Positions 38,694-38,901 of a stretch of DNA of 38,901 nucleotides are shown here, piece after piece (position 1 is the stretch's first letter; every line of letters begins with the position of its first letter). This DNA is from Peptococcaceae bacterium (GTDB lineage: Bacteria; Bacillota; Desulfotomaculia; Desulfotomaculales; Desulfocucumaceae). A program made the position numbers and the translations under genes. The notes under the pieces are model-generated. The model saw only the letters and a list, made by a program, of their open reading frames with translations, had not been told where the DNA came from and ran no database searches. Location: assembly GCA_023512435.1 (NCBI GenBank), contig JAILZP010000027.1, forward strand, positions 1 to 38,901, in the 5' to 3' direction.

Positions 38694-38901
38694 CTAACCC
38701 ACCCCCCCATTACCTTATACTCAAAAACCTTATCCTGCCGGAATCCAGACACCCATGCCGCAAGAATGCGGCACCATTGAAAAATGAAAATTCGGGGCCG
38801 GAGGTGGATTAAAGCCTCGCTACTCGGTCCTCCGGCTGAACCGGCTCTATGCTCGTCGCTTACGGTCTGCCGACCGCCTGCGTACGTGCGTCCATGCACT
38901 A
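38694..38901. other. Right-edge intergenic region with hairpins
   Basis: No supported gene. TGCCGC/GCGGCA with a 6-nt loop (38756-38773) forms a small hairpin. From about 38,795 to the edge the DNA becomes GC-rich with short inverted segments (for example GGCCGGAGG and CCTCCGGC), which looks like a structured dispersed element rather than coding sequence. The promoter of the operon was not found here. Confidence 0.3.

Noticed and set aside
37257-38780. 507-codon plus-strand frame antisense to AtuA
   Set aside because: Low-complexity P/G/H/Q-rich translation typical of a shadow of GC-rich coding DNA.

Overview
The window looks like a chromosomal segment of a spore-forming, anaerobic Firmicute of the Pelotomaculum/Desulfotomaculum (Peptococcaceae) type. 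This is an inference from gene content: a YjcZ-type sporulation miniprotein, Shine-Dalgarno sequences of the AGGAGG kind with frequent GTG/TTG starts, ADP-forming acyl-CoA synthetase, acyl-CoA catabolism genes, and GC-rich coding DNA broken by intergenic repeats with a 7-bp period. The species cannot be fixed from the sequence alone.

Layout. (1) Positions 1 to about 5,100 are a prophage remnant and its more AT-rich flank: a portal protein cut by the window edge, a terminase large subunit, a small membrane protein, a tyrosine recombinase, a membrane-anchored DUF4829-like protein, a decayed DNA-methyltransferase piece and a 17-bp direct repeat. A tiny YjcZ gene sits between portal and terminase on the opposite strand with its own candidate SigK-like promoter and a terminator. 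(2) 5,363-6,332 is a radical SAM gene that appears frameshifted near its start and shortened at its end. (3) 14,544 down to 6,381 is an efflux operon on the minus strand: adaptor, RND pump, second adaptor, short EmrA-like adaptor, EmrB-like MFS pump, behind a strong sigma-A promoter. (4) 17,942-14,681 holds an ADP-forming acyl-CoA synthetase and a BioD-like/DRTGG protein. (5) 18,150-20,347 carries a TtcA-family thiolase, a divergent TusA-like protein lacking the TusA cysteine, a histone-deacetylase remnant, a YmaF-family protein and a PF04020 membrane protein. (6) 25,701-20,395 carries a Na/Pi cotransporter, an HtrA protease and a two-component system. (7) 26,031-27,128 is an iron-sulfur protein.

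(8) 38,693-27,194 on the minus strand is a catabolic cluster. In order of transcription it has an AtuA-family protein split into two genes, a biotin carrier, a biotin carboxylase, two different carboxyltransferases, two acyl-CoA dehydrogenases, a MaoC-type hydratase, and then an acyl-CoA synthetase. The set suggests activation, dehydrogenation, biotin-dependent carboxylation and hydration of a branched or terpenoid-like acid. It resembles the Atu/Liu pathways but has free carrier and carboxylase subunits and two carboxyltransferases. The substrate is unknown, and a thiolase or HMG-CoA-lyase-like gene is not in view.

The most unusual signal is a family of heptanucleotide arrays in at least seven intergenic regions. 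They usually lie within about 15 bp of a stop codon, and in two cases they include the stop codon itself. Two loci carry the heptads as inverted pairs that could fold into long imperfect hairpins.
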